Shown here: positions 1-6,643 of the stretch, piece after piece
How the letters are laid out: every line of letters starts with the position of its first letter
Numbering within the stretch: the first letter of the stretch is position 1
NCBI GenBank assembly: GCA_905236055.1
Contig: CAJOOA010000096.1
Span: 1-38,673 of the forward strand
DNA: 38,673 bases
Direction of reading: 5' to 3'
Source: Candidatus Gastranaerophilales bacterium
GTDB taxonomy: Bacteria > Cyanobacteriota > Vampirovibrionia > Gastranaerophilales > Gastranaerophilaceae
The notes under the pieces: generated by a model
Told to the model about the DNA's origin: nothing
Database searches by the model: none
Seen by the model: the letters and a program-made list of their open reading frames with translations, nothing else
Program-made: the position numbers and the translations under genes

Positions 1-36
1 TTCATCGCGAACGAGCAAGACAATCCAGCCACCCCA

Positions 37-62
37 GTTACTTTTTCTGAAGAAAAAGTAAC
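37..62. repeat. Perfect AT-rich hairpin, probably an interspersed repeat
   Basis: Arms gttacttttt (37-46) and aaaaagtaac (53-62) are perfectly complementary around a six-base centre. The flanking context (CCACCCCA before, CAAAAAG after) resembles a short hairpin sequence I associate with intergenic positions in many bacterial genomes, but I cannot count copies here. It is the first of three hairpins that end whatever gene lies left of the window. Confidence 0.5.
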
Positions 63-83
63 CAAAAAGACTTTTCATATTTG

Positions 84-110
84 GCCGGTAGGATTTTCTG
101 CCGGCTTTTA
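84..110 (+). terminator. Probable rho-independent terminator (first of two)
   Basis: GCCGG (84-88) pairs with CCGGC (101-105) around a 12-base loop that can be shortened by one wobble and one A-T pair. The right arm runs into CTTTTA. This is a plus-strand terminator shape for a gene left of the window; the T-tract is short. Confidence 0.5.
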
Positions 111-126
111 TCTGTCGGCTATTAAT

Positions 127-149
127 GCTCGCTTAAAGCGGGCTTTTTT
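127..149 (+). terminator. Strong rho-independent terminator
   Basis: GCTCGCTT (127-134) pairs with AAGCGGGC (136-143) with one G-T wobble, followed by six T (144-149). This is a textbook plus-strand terminator. It lies just beyond the stop of the minus-strand gene at 154, so it ends a convergent transcript from the left of the window. Confidence 0.8.
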
Positions 150-153
150 GCTT

Positions 154-633
154 TTAATCAGTTATATTAACTTTTCCGTGATGAACAAAAGTCATAATCT
201 GTCTTGGATTTCTGACTAAAATCGTATCCATATATTTTTCTGATTTAAATTTTTTGAAGTCATCAACAAGAACATTAAACAAATTTGCAATGTGTTTATA
301 AAAGCCCTCGTTAGTGTAGTTGTCGTGTGCAAGTAATATCTGTTCGTGATAAAACTCTCCTATTCCAAAGTCATAGGGAGGTCTTTCATCAAGAAAATCC
401 ACCGTTAGCATATGCATATTTGAGTCTTTTTTCTTGCTGTGGCATACAAAAATATCTGTTTTTTCCCCCAGTTTTTTTAAAAGCGGAGCATTTTCAATAA
501 CTTTTCTTAATTCTGGGTCCACATTTTTTAACTCCTGCTGTCTTAAAAATTTAAAACTTGGCACAAACGTAGGAAATTGCATATATTTTATTGCTTTGAA
601 CGATTGGGACGTACCTATATTATCAATTTTCAT
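154..633 (-). CDS. Hypothetical protein, 159 aa
   Basis: I do not recognise this protein. It is a soluble-looking 159-residue polypeptide without signal peptide or membrane segment. It starts MKIDNIGTSQSFKAI, has a charged middle, and contains a His-Ser-Lys-Lys-Lys stretch and several aromatic/acidic patches (DERPPYDFG, GEFYHEQ). The ATG at 633 is well supported: AAAGGAG sits a suitable distance upstream and a TATAAT box (650-655, minus) lies just before it, between this gene and the preceding gene's stop at 665. It therefore probably has its own promoter. I infer nothing about its role. Confidence 0.75.
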   Translation of the reverse strand: MKIDNIGTSQSFKAIKYMQFPTFVPSFKFLRQQELKNVDPELRKVIENAPLLKKLGEKTDIFVCHSKKKDSNMHMLTVDFLDERPPYDFGIGEFYHEQILLAHDNYTNEGFYKHIANLFNVLVDDFKKFKSEKYMDTILVRNPRQIMTFVHHGKVNITD

Positions 634-649
634 GATTTAAAACTCCTTT

Positions 650-655
650 ATTATA
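650..655 (-). promoter_or_regulatory. -10 box of the gene at 154-633
   Basis: A perfect TATAAT reads on the minus strand in the 31-base gap between the genes at 665-1132 and 154-633. Transcription would start near 643, at the edge of the AAAGGAG ribosome site, giving a very short leader. No clear -35 box is seen. Confidence 0.4.
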
Positions 656-664
656 TTGTTGTGA

Positions 665-1132
665 TTAGTTTTTACATTCGCACTGGCAATTGCAACCCTT
701 TTTCTCGCAGCCACAATTACATTTCGGCAAATCTTTGTTAAGTTCTTCCGTAGTTTTTTCTACGTATCTGCCCGTTGCTTGATTTATTTTTTCAGCGGAA
801 TTGCCGATTCCTCTTGCTGTGGCTCTTGCTGCTTTTTTAGCACCCCTTGCCGTAGCTTTGCCTGCTTTTTTAGCTTCCTTTGCGGCAGCATTCCCGACTT
901 TTTTAGCCCCTCTTGCAGTAGCTGCACCTGCCTTTTTTGCTTCCTTTGCCGTTACAGCGCCGGCTTTTTTTGCTCCACATTTTACCACATCTGCCGCATC
1001 GTGAGCTTTATCAGACATTATTTCACATACTTGCTCCGTTTTTGTCATTGCAGCATCATCTTCTGCAAATACGCAGTTCACTGTTAAAACAACACCAGCC
1101 AGCAAACCAATTGCTACAAACACTTTTTTCAT
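665..1132 (-). CDS. Secreted Lys/Ala 11-residue-repeat (LEA-like) protein with Cys-rich tail
   Basis: This is a 155-residue exported protein of unknown function. Residues 1-23 form a signal peptide (MKKVFVAIGLLAG... ending VFA). Residues 55-109 are five consecutive 11-residue units of the type KKAGAATARGA, rich in Lys, Ala, Gly, Thr and Arg. Period and composition recall the 11-mers of group-3 LEA proteins and predict a basic amphipathic helix. The last 20 residues hold seven Cys in CxCxC and CxCxCxC spacing, like a metallothionein or a metal- or disulfide-binding tail. I chose the ATG at 1132, not the upstream in-frame one, because GGGAG precedes it and the signal peptide then begins correctly. 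The combination of exported repeat helix and Cys cluster is unusual; the function is not known. Confidence 0.85.
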   Translation of the reverse strand: MKKVFVAIGLLAGVVLTVNCVFAEDDAAMTKTEQVCEIMSDKAHDAADVVKCGAKKAGAVTAKEAKKAGAATARGAKKVGNAAAKEAKKAGKATARGAKKAARATARGIGNSAEKINQATGRYVEKTTEELNKDLPKCNCGCEKKGCNCQCECKN

Positions 1133-1162
1133 AATTAATACTCCCGAAAATCTGATGTGCTC

Positions 1163-1171
1163 ATTATAACA
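1163..1171 (-). promoter_or_regulatory. Extended -10 promoter of the LEA-like gene
   Basis: TGTTATAAT reads on the minus strand, a perfect TATAAT with the TGn extension. It lies about 30 bases upstream of the ATG at 1132, with GGGAG between. It sits back to back with the bioD-like promoter (1188-1216, plus). Confidence 0.65.
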
Positions 1172-1187
1172 CAAATAATAATTTTGT

Positions 1188-1216
1188 TTTACACAAAAAA
1201 ACGGGCATGGTATTAT
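1188..1216 (+). promoter_or_regulatory. Promoter of the BioD-like gene; predicts leaderless mRNA
   Basis: TTTACA (1188-1193), a 17-base spacer and TATTAT (1211-1216) with TGG immediately before it (extended -10). The ATG at 1223 begins seven bases after the -10 box, where transcription itself should start. No Shine-Dalgarno sequence can fit. Confidence 0.65.
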
Positions 1217-1222
1217 TCTGTT

Positions 1223-1939
1223 ATGTTAAATTTGTATATTACTTCAACTGTTCACAAAGAGGGTAAAAGTTTTATAACAGCCGGACTTGCAGCTACCATG
1301 CAAAGCTTGGGATATAAGACCGCTGTTTATAAGCCATTTCAGACTGCAGGAATTGAGATTAACGGATTTATGCAATCGCCGGATTTAACTTATGTCAAGA
1401 CTCTTGACCCATATATAGAAACACATTTTTCGTATCTTTTTAAAGAAAAAGGAGATGTCCTTTCTGCTTCGGAAAACGAAAATAAAGAACTCGACATAGA
1501 TTTTATCTTTAAAGATGCCCAAAAGTTTGCAATGTCATCAGATTGTATATTGCTTGACGGAGAAGACAATATCTTCAGTCCCATAGCTCCGGGGATACAA
1601 AATATTGACCTTATAAATAAGCTTCAGGTTCCAATTTTATTTGTCGTTTCCCCAGGAGAAGATTCAATAAACAACATTTTGTTATCAATATACGGAGCCA
1701 AAGAAAAAGGTGCTGAAGTCAGCGGAGTAGTTGTAAATAATATCAAAGACGAAGACGACAGTAAAAATGTTACAAATTTAGTGCGTGCAATTGAAGAATA
1801 TTCTGATGTTAAAGTTTTGGGAATGGTGCCTGATATGGGTAAAAATATACAACCCGAAGATTTAATAACCGGTATCCTTAACGGTATAGACATAGAAAGC
1901 GTTTTTGACGTTAAGATATCCAAATTGGAGATTAGTTAA
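1223..1939 (+). CDS. BioD-like P-loop ATPase (putative dethiobiotin synthase)
   Basis: This is a 238-residue cytoplasmic P-loop protein. The N-terminus ITSTVHKEGKS matches the BioD/CobQ-type loop (consensus GTDTDxGKT), followed by YKPFQTAG, equivalent to the BioD KPxQTG motif. BioD closes the ureido ring of dethiobiotin with ATP and CO2. The P-loop is degenerate in its first half, and the BioD EGAGG segment is replaced by LLDGEDN, so a related AAA_26-type regulator or a phosphotransacetylase N-terminal-like protein is an alternative. No other biotin gene is nearby. The start at ATG 1223 is set by the promoter immediately upstream and by family length. It overlaps rsmD in a TAATG junction. Confidence 0.6.
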   Translation: MLNLYITSTVHKEGKSFITAGLAATMQSLGYKTAVYKPFQTAGIEINGFMQSPDLTYVKTLDPYIETHFSYLFKEKGDVLSASENENKELDIDFIFKDAQKFAMSSDCILLDGEDNIFSPIAPGIQNIDLINKLQVPILFVVSPGEDSINNILLSIYGAKEKGAEVSGVVVNNIKDEDDSKNVTNLVRAIEEYSDVKVLGMVPDMGKNIQPEDLITGILNGIDIESVFDVKISKLEIS

Positions 1940-2484
1940 TGATTATAACGGGGGGAATATATAAGGGCAGGAAAATGGAAGCCCCCGATGAAAAAATTAC
2001 ACGGCCGACTTTATCGAAAGTTAGGATGGGTGTTTTTAATGTCTTGTACTCGCTAATGGGTGATTTTGAAGGAAAAACTTTCTTGGATGCTTTCGGCGGT
2101 TCGGGGATTATGGGATTGGAAGCATTATCAAGGGGGTTTAATGAGGTTTTTGTAATTGAACAAAATCCCAAATCAGCACAAGTAATCAAAAACAATTATC
2201 AAAAGCTGGGGCTCAACCCAAACTTAAGAATTGGCGACAGCTTAAAATTGATAAACAAAATTGATAAACGATTTGACGTTATATACATAGATCCACCTTA
2301 CGAAAGCGACATCTATAAAAACATTTTTCCTTTGGTTGAAGATAAAGCCGAATATATAATTGCAGAACATTCAGGAGATTTGAAGATTACCAATTTCACT
2401 TTGCTTAAAACAAAAAATTACGGTGGGAAAAAAGTTTCATTTTATATAAAAGGCAAACCGGATAAAATAAAATCTACGCAATAA
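1939..2484 (+). CDS. rsmD: 16S rRNA (guanine-966-N2)-methyltransferase RsmD
   Basis: RsmD methylates G966 of 16S rRNA using S-adenosylmethionine. At 181 residues it has the normal family length. Visible family motifs are the N-terminal IITGGIYKGR, the substrate segment TRPTLSKVR, the SAM-binding loop DAFGGSGIMGLEALSRG and the catalytic DPPY near residue 118. The ATG shares its first base with the last base of the preceding stop (TAATG), so translation is probably coupled to the BioD-like gene; a GGAG is present upstream within that gene. In many genomes rsmD is followed by coaD; here coaBC, another coenzyme A gene, comes next. Confidence 0.93.
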   Translation: MIITGGIYKGRKMEAPDEKITRPTLSKVRMGVFNVLYSLMGDFEGKTFLDAFGGSGIMGLEALSRGFNEVFVIEQNPKSAQVIKNNYQKLGLNPNLRIGDSLKLINKIDKRFDVIYIDPPYESDIYKNIFPLVEDKAEYIIAEHSGDLKITNFTLLKTKNYGGKKVSFYIKGKPDKIKSTQ

Positions 2485-2500
2485 AATTTTTCTTTTGCGA

Positions 2501-2506
2501 TATAAT
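2501..2506 (+). promoter_or_regulatory. -10 box of coaBC; predicts leaderless mRNA
   Basis: A perfect TATAAT lies with exactly six bases between it and the ATG at 2513, in the 28-base gap after rsmD. I see no convincing -35 box at the expected distance. The arrangement matches the other leaderless candidates in this window. Confidence 0.5.
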
Positions 2507-2512
2507 ATCCAT

Positions 2513-3688
2513 ATGCTTAAGGGTAAGAAAATTTTAGTAGGGATAACCGGCGGAATTGCAGCATACAAAATTCCGCAGCTGATTCGTTTGTACAAAAAAT
2601 CCGGTGCGGAAGTAAAAGTCGTTATGACGCCTTCTGCCGAGAATTTTGTTACCAAATTGACACTCCAGTGCGTTTCGAATAATGATGTTTATGTAAACCA
2701 TTTTGAGATTGAAGAATATAAACCTGAACATATTTCACTCTGTGACTGGGCTGATGTTTTTGTTATTGCACCGGCAACAGCAAATACAATTTCTAAAATC
2801 GCAAACGGAATTTGTGATAATCTGCTGACTGCAATTGCCTGTGCATTCAAAAAACAAATTTTATTAACCCCCGCTATGAATTCGGGAATGTGGGAAAATC
2901 CTTTTGTCCAAGAAAACATTTCTAAACTAAAATCCGCAGGATGTTTCATTCTTGAACCCGCTACGGGCTATCTTGCTTGCGGTACAGAGGGCAAAGGCAG
3001 AATGGCAGAACCGGAAGAAATTTTAGAAAAAACTACGGAAATTATCGGGGTTTCTAAATTTCTTAAAGGCAAGAAAATCTTGATTACGGCAGGCGGAACA
3101 AGAGAAAAAATAGACCCTGTTCGTTATATAACAAACAATTCTTCAGGCAAGATGGGGGTCGCACTTGCTGATTGCGCAAATTCTATGGGGGCGGAAGTTA
3201 CGCTTATATCAACATTTGGCATCGATAAACCCTATAAAAATATAGTAACCGAATCCGCAAAAGAAATGGATACTGCGGTTAAAGCGGAATTGGAAAACCA
3301 AGATTGCGTAATAATGGCAGCTGCCGTTGCTGACTACAAAATTAAGAATTATTCCGAACAAAAGATAAAAAAGAACGAAAAAAGTGAAATCAATTTAACA
3401 CTTACTCCGAATCCGGATATTTTGAAAGAAATATGTGCAATGCCGCACAAAGCAATAATTGTGGGGTTCTGTGCAGAAAGCGAAAACTTAATTGAAAATG
3501 CAAAGCTGAAAATTAGAAATAAAAACTGTGATTATTTAGTGGCAAATGATATCTCCCGTAAGGATATCGGATTCTCGAATAATGATAACGAAGTTTACAT
3601 ACTTGATAAAAATTTAAATATAAGTCATATTGAAAAAGACAGCAAAATTAATATTGCAAAAAAGATTTTGGAGAAAATCTTTGAATAA
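2513..3688 (+). CDS. coaBC: Bifunctional phosphopantothenoylcysteine decarboxylase / phosphopantothenate-cysteine ligase
   Basis: This enzyme makes 4'-phosphopantetheine for coenzyme A. CoaB joins cysteine to phosphopantothenate (CTP) and CoaC, an FMN enzyme, decarboxylates the product. Residues 1-180 are the CoaC flavoprotein: KILVGITGGIAAYK, the catalytic His at 73, the PAMNSGMW substrate clamp and the GYLACGTEGKGRM flap with its active-site Cys. Residues 185-391 are CoaB: TAGGTREKIDPVR, the NNSSGKMG dimer segment and the lysine-rich KIKKNEK. The start at ATG 2513 was chosen over an upstream in-frame ATG because it begins exactly at the family N-terminus and six bases after a TATAAT. Its end overlaps the TTG start of the NIF3 gene. 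Confidence 0.93.
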   Translation: MLKGKKILVGITGGIAAYKIPQLIRLYKKSGAEVKVVMTPSAENFVTKLTLQCVSNNDVYVNHFEIEEYKPEHISLCDWADVFVIAPATANTISKIANGICDNLLTAIACAFKKQILLTPAMNSGMWENPFVQENISKLKSAGCFILEPATGYLACGTEGKGRMAEPEEILEKTTEIIGVSKFLKGKKILITAGGTREKIDPVRYITNNSSGKMGVALADCANSMGAEVTLISTFGIDKPYKNIVTESAKEMDTAVKAELENQDCVIMAAAVADYKIKNYSEQKIKKNEKSEINLTLTPNPDILKEICAMPHKAIIVGFCAESENLIENAKLKIRNKNCDYLVANDISRKDIGFSNNDNEVYILDKNLNISHIEKDSKINIAKKILEKIFE

Positions 3689-4355
3689 GTATGAGATAGT
3701 TGAGAGAATAGAAAAATTTGCACCGCTTGATACACAAGAACCGTGGGATTGCAGTGGGTGGATTGTTGATGGGGCAAATGATGAGGTGAGCAAAGTCCTA
3801 TTCGCATTGACCATTACGGACAATGTTTATGAACAGGCAATGGATAAAAACTGCGACATGATAATATCCCACCACCCATTGTTTACAGTGCCCTTAAAAT
3901 ATAGAGATATTAATATGTATTGCGCTCATACGAATTTTGATAAAACATACGGCGGAACAACGGATTTATTGTTAAAAGCCCTGGGATTTGTAGGGGAACC
4001 TTTTGGAGATTTTGTACGGTTAGTCGAATTTGATAAAGAGATGAGTGTCGAATATTTGAAATTAAAATTAATTCACTTGGCTCCAAAATTGCGAACCGTT
4101 AATAACTACAATACAACAATGCTAAAAACAGTTGGCTTTTGCGCAGGTTCCGGTTCGGAATTTATAAACGAAACGCCTTGTGATGCCTTCGTTACCGGAG
4201 ATATAAAATTCCATACTGCAGCAGAAGCGAAAAAAGTATTATTCGACATCGGACATTTTGAAAGTGAAATTTTTACGGTCAAATTCTTAAGAGAATTGAC
4301 CGGATTAAGCGAAAAGGAGGGATTGATTGCCAATGAAAAAAGTCCTTTTGCTTAG
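3681..4355 (+). CDS. NIF3-family dinuclear metal protein (YbgI/YqfO type)
   Basis: This is a NIF3-like protein of 224 residues, a conserved dinuclear-metal hydrolase fold of uncertain physiological role (annotated in databases as a GTP cyclohydrolase 1 type 2 homologue). Metal ligands are visible: ISHHPLF (His 64 and 65), HTNFD (His 83, Asp 87) and the C-terminal DIGHFESE. The N-terminal segment WDCSGW corresponds to the family WDNxGL motif. I chose TTG 3681, which lies inside the end of coaBC: GGAG at 3670-3673 is seven bases upstream and the protein then starts at the usual family position. An ATG at 3630 would add 17 residues with no family support. It overlaps the next gene as well. Confidence 0.85.
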   Translation: MNKYEIVERIEKFAPLDTQEPWDCSGWIVDGANDEVSKVLFALTITDNVYEQAMDKNCDMIISHHPLFTVPLKYRDINMYCAHTNFDKTYGGTTDLLLKALGFVGEPFGDFVRLVEFDKEMSVEYLKLKLIHLAPKLRTVNNYNTTMLKTVGFCAGSGSEFINETPCDAFVTGDIKFHTAAEAKKVLFDIGHFESEIFTVKFLRELTGLSEKEGLIANEKSPFA

Positions 4356-4890
4356 TTTACTGCTATTAATTATAATTCCTGTGGTACTTGCTTATGAAAC
4401 CATTATTATCAAGTACCCTCCCGGTGAGTTGTGGGTAAAGGCCTATTACAAAAAAATCGGAAATGAAGCCATATTGCAATATGTTCCCAATGGTCAATCT
4501 CACCAGGACTGGAAAAGAACAATAATTGTACACGCTTATTTTGAATCTGCTTATCCCATAAATATTTTTATTTCAGGCGAAATTATGCGAATGAAAAAGA
4601 CAAACCCAACGGGAGCATACCGATACTTAAAACTTACAGACAGAGATTCAATTGCGACGAGATGTACGGATGATTACAAAAACGTTAAAGCCCAATGTGA
4701 ATTTTACAGAGTAACTTATGCTCATAAAGGCATCGTGAGTCTACATTACATAAACCGGGACAAAGAAGATTTTATGGATAATTATCGTGAGTGGTACAAC
4801 ATAATCAGGAAAGCAAAATATTACAACAGTTACTATCGTGATGACAGAACACTTGATAAGGCGGAATATTTTGAACTTTGGGATGATTAG
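4333..4890 (+). CDS. Small secreted protein of unknown function
   Basis: I do not recognise this 185-residue protein. It begins with a clear signal peptide (MKKVLLLSLLLLIIIPVVLA), and the mature part is rich in Tyr, Lys and Asp (for example YYNSYYRDD near the C-terminus). Two Cys, in RCTDDYKNVKAQC, could form a disulfide. The gene overlaps the end of the NIF3 gene by 23 bases. A strong AAAAGGAGG ends at 4320. It is 12 bases from the ATG at 4333 but only six from an in-frame TTG at 4327, so the true start may be TTG with an N-terminus two residues longer. It is probably periplasmic; no lipobox is seen. Confidence 0.75.
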   Translation: MKKVLLLSLLLLIIIPVVLAYETIIIKYPPGELWVKAYYKKIGNEAILQYVPNGQSHQDWKRTIIVHAYFESAYPINIFISGEIMRMKKTNPTGAYRYLKLTDRDSIATRCTDDYKNVKAQCEFYRVTYAHKGIVSLHYINRDKEDFMDNYREWYNIIRKAKYYNSYYRDDRTLDKAEYFELWDD

Positions 4891-4903
4891 GATTGTTTAA
4901 AAC

Positions 4904-4928
4904 GGGCGATTATGAAGTACGCTCGCCC
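4904..4928. terminator. Bidirectional hairpin between convergent genes
   Basis: GGGCGA (4904-4909) pairs perfectly with TCGCCC (4923-4928). It overlaps the last codons of the ferritin gene. On the minus strand the stem is followed by GTTTT and on the plus strand by AATTCTTT, so it may end both convergent transcripts, though neither T-tract is long. Confidence 0.5.
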
Positions 4929-5401
4929 AATTCTTTATCCATTAAAAACAGTGCAATTTTGTCTTCACCAAACATCTCGAGACGTTTTATTATATTTTTA
5001 ACGGCCTCTTCCTCTTCGACCTGCTCTTCAATAAACCAATCCACAAAAGCAAGTGTTGTACGGTCGCACTCCTCTTCGGCTTTTTTAGCAACTGACATAA
5101 TTGAATTCGTTATACATTTTTCGTGTTCATATACTATATTAAATACTGATAATATACCTTTAAATTCGTATTCCGGCATTTTGATTTGTTTTAAGGTAAC
5201 AAAACTGTTTCTGTCAATCAGATAATCAAATATCTTAAGCCCGTGTTCGACTTCCTCCTTTGCCTGATGTTTCATCCAAGAAGCAAAACCGTTTAGACCA
5301 AGTTCTTTCATCTGTGCTGACATTGAAAGATACAAATAACCGGAATAAAATTCTTTATTAATTTGTTCATTTAAAATTTCATTAATTTTCTCGCTAATCA
5401 T
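4910..5401 (-). CDS. ftnA: Ferritin (bacterial non-haem, FtnA type)
   Basis: Ferritin stores iron as a mineral in a 24-subunit shell and oxidises Fe(II) at its ferroxidase site. At 163 residues it has the usual bacterial length. Ferroxidase residues can be picked out in the four-helix pattern: Glu 17 (NKEFYSG), Tyr 24, Glu 50 and His 53 (EEVEH), Glu 94 and Gln 127. There is no haem-binding Met and no leader. I chose ATG 5401, which follows GGAGGAG at ideal spacing, over an upstream in-frame start inside the previous gene. It overlaps the desulfoferrodoxin stop by eight bases, so the two are translated together as an anaerobe's oxygen and iron stress unit. Confidence 0.92.
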   Translation of the reverse strand: MISEKINEILNEQINKEFYSGYLYLSMSAQMKELGLNGFASWMKHQAKEEVEHGLKIFDYLIDRNSFVTLKQIKMPEYEFKGILSVFNIVYEHEKCITNSIMSVAKKAEEECDRTTLAFVDWFIEEQVEEEEAVKNIIKRLEMFGEDKIALFLMDKELGERTS

Positions 5402-5807
5402 TTTTGCTCCTCCAAAGTCCGTGAACATTACAGAATTCAAGTGCTGTAAGCTTGTCATTAAAGTCCGTTACGTTGTATACAGCCGTTTCTTCAGGGGCAA
5501 AGAATTTAATTCTGAGTTCGGTTTTATTTTCATTTAAAACCTCAATAAATTGTATATAGTGCTCTTCTACCATAGGATGTTTTCTTACGCTTACATATTT
5601 AGCTTCAGCGCACATACCTGTTTCGCAACCTTCATGCACCGTTTCAAATTCCGGCACATGTTTTTCTCCTAACTCATTTTCCTCATATTTAGTTTCCAAT
5701 AATTCCATTTCTTCCCCGCAACACACGAGTTCCCCCATTCCATCAAGTAATACTTGAACAATATTTCCACAAATTTTGCACTTGTAGATACCCAATTTAA
5801 TACTCAT
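5394..5807 (-). CDS. dfx: Desulfoferrodoxin (superoxide reductase, two-iron class)
   Basis: This protein reduces superoxide to hydrogen peroxide without making oxygen, a typical anaerobe defence. The 137-residue protein has both iron centres. The N-terminal desulforedoxin centre I uses Cys 10, 13, 29 and 30 (CKIC...CC). The catalytic centre II has Glu-Lys-His at 48-50, His 77, His 83 and the C-terminal Cys 126 and His 129 in CNVHGLW. A short extra loop with two Cys (CETGMC, 61-66) lies inside the SOR domain. The ATG at 5807 has GGAG upstream. It is first in an operon with ferritin, and a perfect inverted repeat lies in its promoter region (5833-5852). Confidence 0.93.
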   Translation of the reverse strand: MSIKLGIYKCKICGNIVQVLLDGMGELVCCGEEMELLETKYEENELGEKHVPEFETVHEGCETGMCAEAKYVSVRKHPMVEEHYIQFIEVLNENKTELRIKFFAPEETAVYNVTDFNDKLTALEFCNVHGLWRSKND

Positions 5808-5832
5808 AAAACAACTCCTTTCTTTCATATAT

Positions 5833-5852
5833 TTTAGAAAATACATTCTAAA
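5833..5852. promoter_or_regulatory. Candidate operator in the dfx-ferritin / YkgJ-type divergent region
   Basis: TTTAGAA (5833-5839) and TTCTAAA (5846-5852) form a perfect 7-6-7 inverted repeat where the dfx promoter must lie, and just upstream of the -35 box of the divergent gene. The half-sites are AT-rich like Fur/PerR sites, but the six-base spacing is not the classical PerR 7-1-7. The regulator is unknown. Confidence 0.45.
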
Positions 5853-5857
5853 CTTCA

Positions 5858-5886
5858 TTGTAGGAACGGGTAATTTATGGTATTAT
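5858..5886 (+). promoter_or_regulatory. Extended -10 promoter of the YkgJ-type gene; predicts leaderless mRNA
   Basis: TTGTAG (5858-5863), a 17-base spacer, then TATTAT (5881-5886) preceded by TGG. The ATG at 5894 is eight bases after the -10 box, at the expected transcription start. It has the same TGGTATTAT box and nearly the same geometry as the promoter at 1188-1216. Confidence 0.65.
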
Positions 5887-5893
5887 CTTGATT

Positions 5894-6640
5894 ATGGAAA
5901 ATATTTTTAAAAATGCGACTCAAAATGAACCTAAAGAAGAAAAAACGTTAATATTGGATCAATATAACAGTTTAAAGGATAACTTTGAAGAAATTTTTAT
6001 AGAAGCAGCCGAACAAATAAGGGCCGCAATTGACAAATTCAAACCCGAAAATCCCTGTACGCTTTGCACTATCAAATGCGAATTGGAACAAAAAGATATA
6101 TTTTCTGACTTTCCTGTCGGTTGCACTTACAAAGAATGGCAGGCACAAGCATTATCATTTCTCTCAGGAGAATATCAGAGAAAATTAAAAGCGTCTTACG
6201 ATATGATAATGGATAAGAAAAACGACTACTCCTGTAACAAATGCGGAGATTGCTGTCGTTTTGCCGTAAGCGAATTTTCTTATGAGCAATTAAAACAAAA
6301 GGCCTTCAGAGGGGATAAGTATTCAGCCGAGTTTGTTTCCGTTTTTGTTCCATATGAGACAGAAGAAGCTGCCAAGAAGGCAAATCCTGAATATTTTGAG
6401 GCATTGGGAGATTTGGTCGACGATAAAACGTATTATTACTACTGTCCTAAAGTAGACGGGGACTTGTGTTCTGATTATGAAAACAGACCGAATATATGTA
6501 AAGATTTTCCGCACAATCCGCTAAAATTACTTCCTTCAAGATGCAGCTATAATGCTTGGAGACAGGAAGTTGCACGACAGTCAATGCTTTTGCACGCAAA
6601 AACAAATATAATAAACTTTTATAAACAAAAACTGGGCTAA
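5894..6640 (+). CDS. YkgJ-family Cys-cluster protein, 248 aa
   Basis: This is a zinc- or iron-chelating protein of the YkgJ/CxxCxxCC type; the biochemical role of the family is unclear. The core is CNKCGDCCR (Cys 114, 117, 120, 121), followed downstream by YYYYCPKVDGDLC and the family segment ENRPNICKDFPHNP. The protein also carries an N-terminal half (residues 50-95) with a second Cys group, CTLCTIKC plus GCTYKEW. GCTYKEW looks like an echo of the C-terminal RCSYNAW, as if the fold were extended or partly duplicated. The first codon could be TTG 5888, but ATG 5894 sits right at the predicted transcription start. It precedes rlmN with a three-base gap. Confidence 0.8.
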   Translation: MENIFKNATQNEPKEEKTLILDQYNSLKDNFEEIFIEAAEQIRAAIDKFKPENPCTLCTIKCELEQKDIFSDFPVGCTYKEWQAQALSFLSGEYQRKLKASYDMIMDKKNDYSCNKCGDCCRFAVSEFSYEQLKQKAFRGDKYSAEFVSVFVPYETEEAAKKANPEYFEALGDLVDDKTYYYYCPKVDGDLCSDYENRPNICKDFPHNPLKLLPSRCSYNAWRQEVARQSMLLHAKTNIINFYKQKLG

Positions 6641-6643
6641 TTT

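Noticed and set aside
779-1134. Three overlapping plus-strand open frames opposite the repeat protein
   Set aside because: They arise from the low-complexity Lys/Ala repeat read backwards; they have Cys/Phe/Leu-rich translations, no ribosome sites, and lie entirely inside a convincing minus-strand gene.
4910-4928. Small RNA gene in the hairpin between convergent genes
   Set aside because: The hairpin overlaps coding sequence and is well explained as a bidirectional transcription end; no promoter was seen for a separate RNA.
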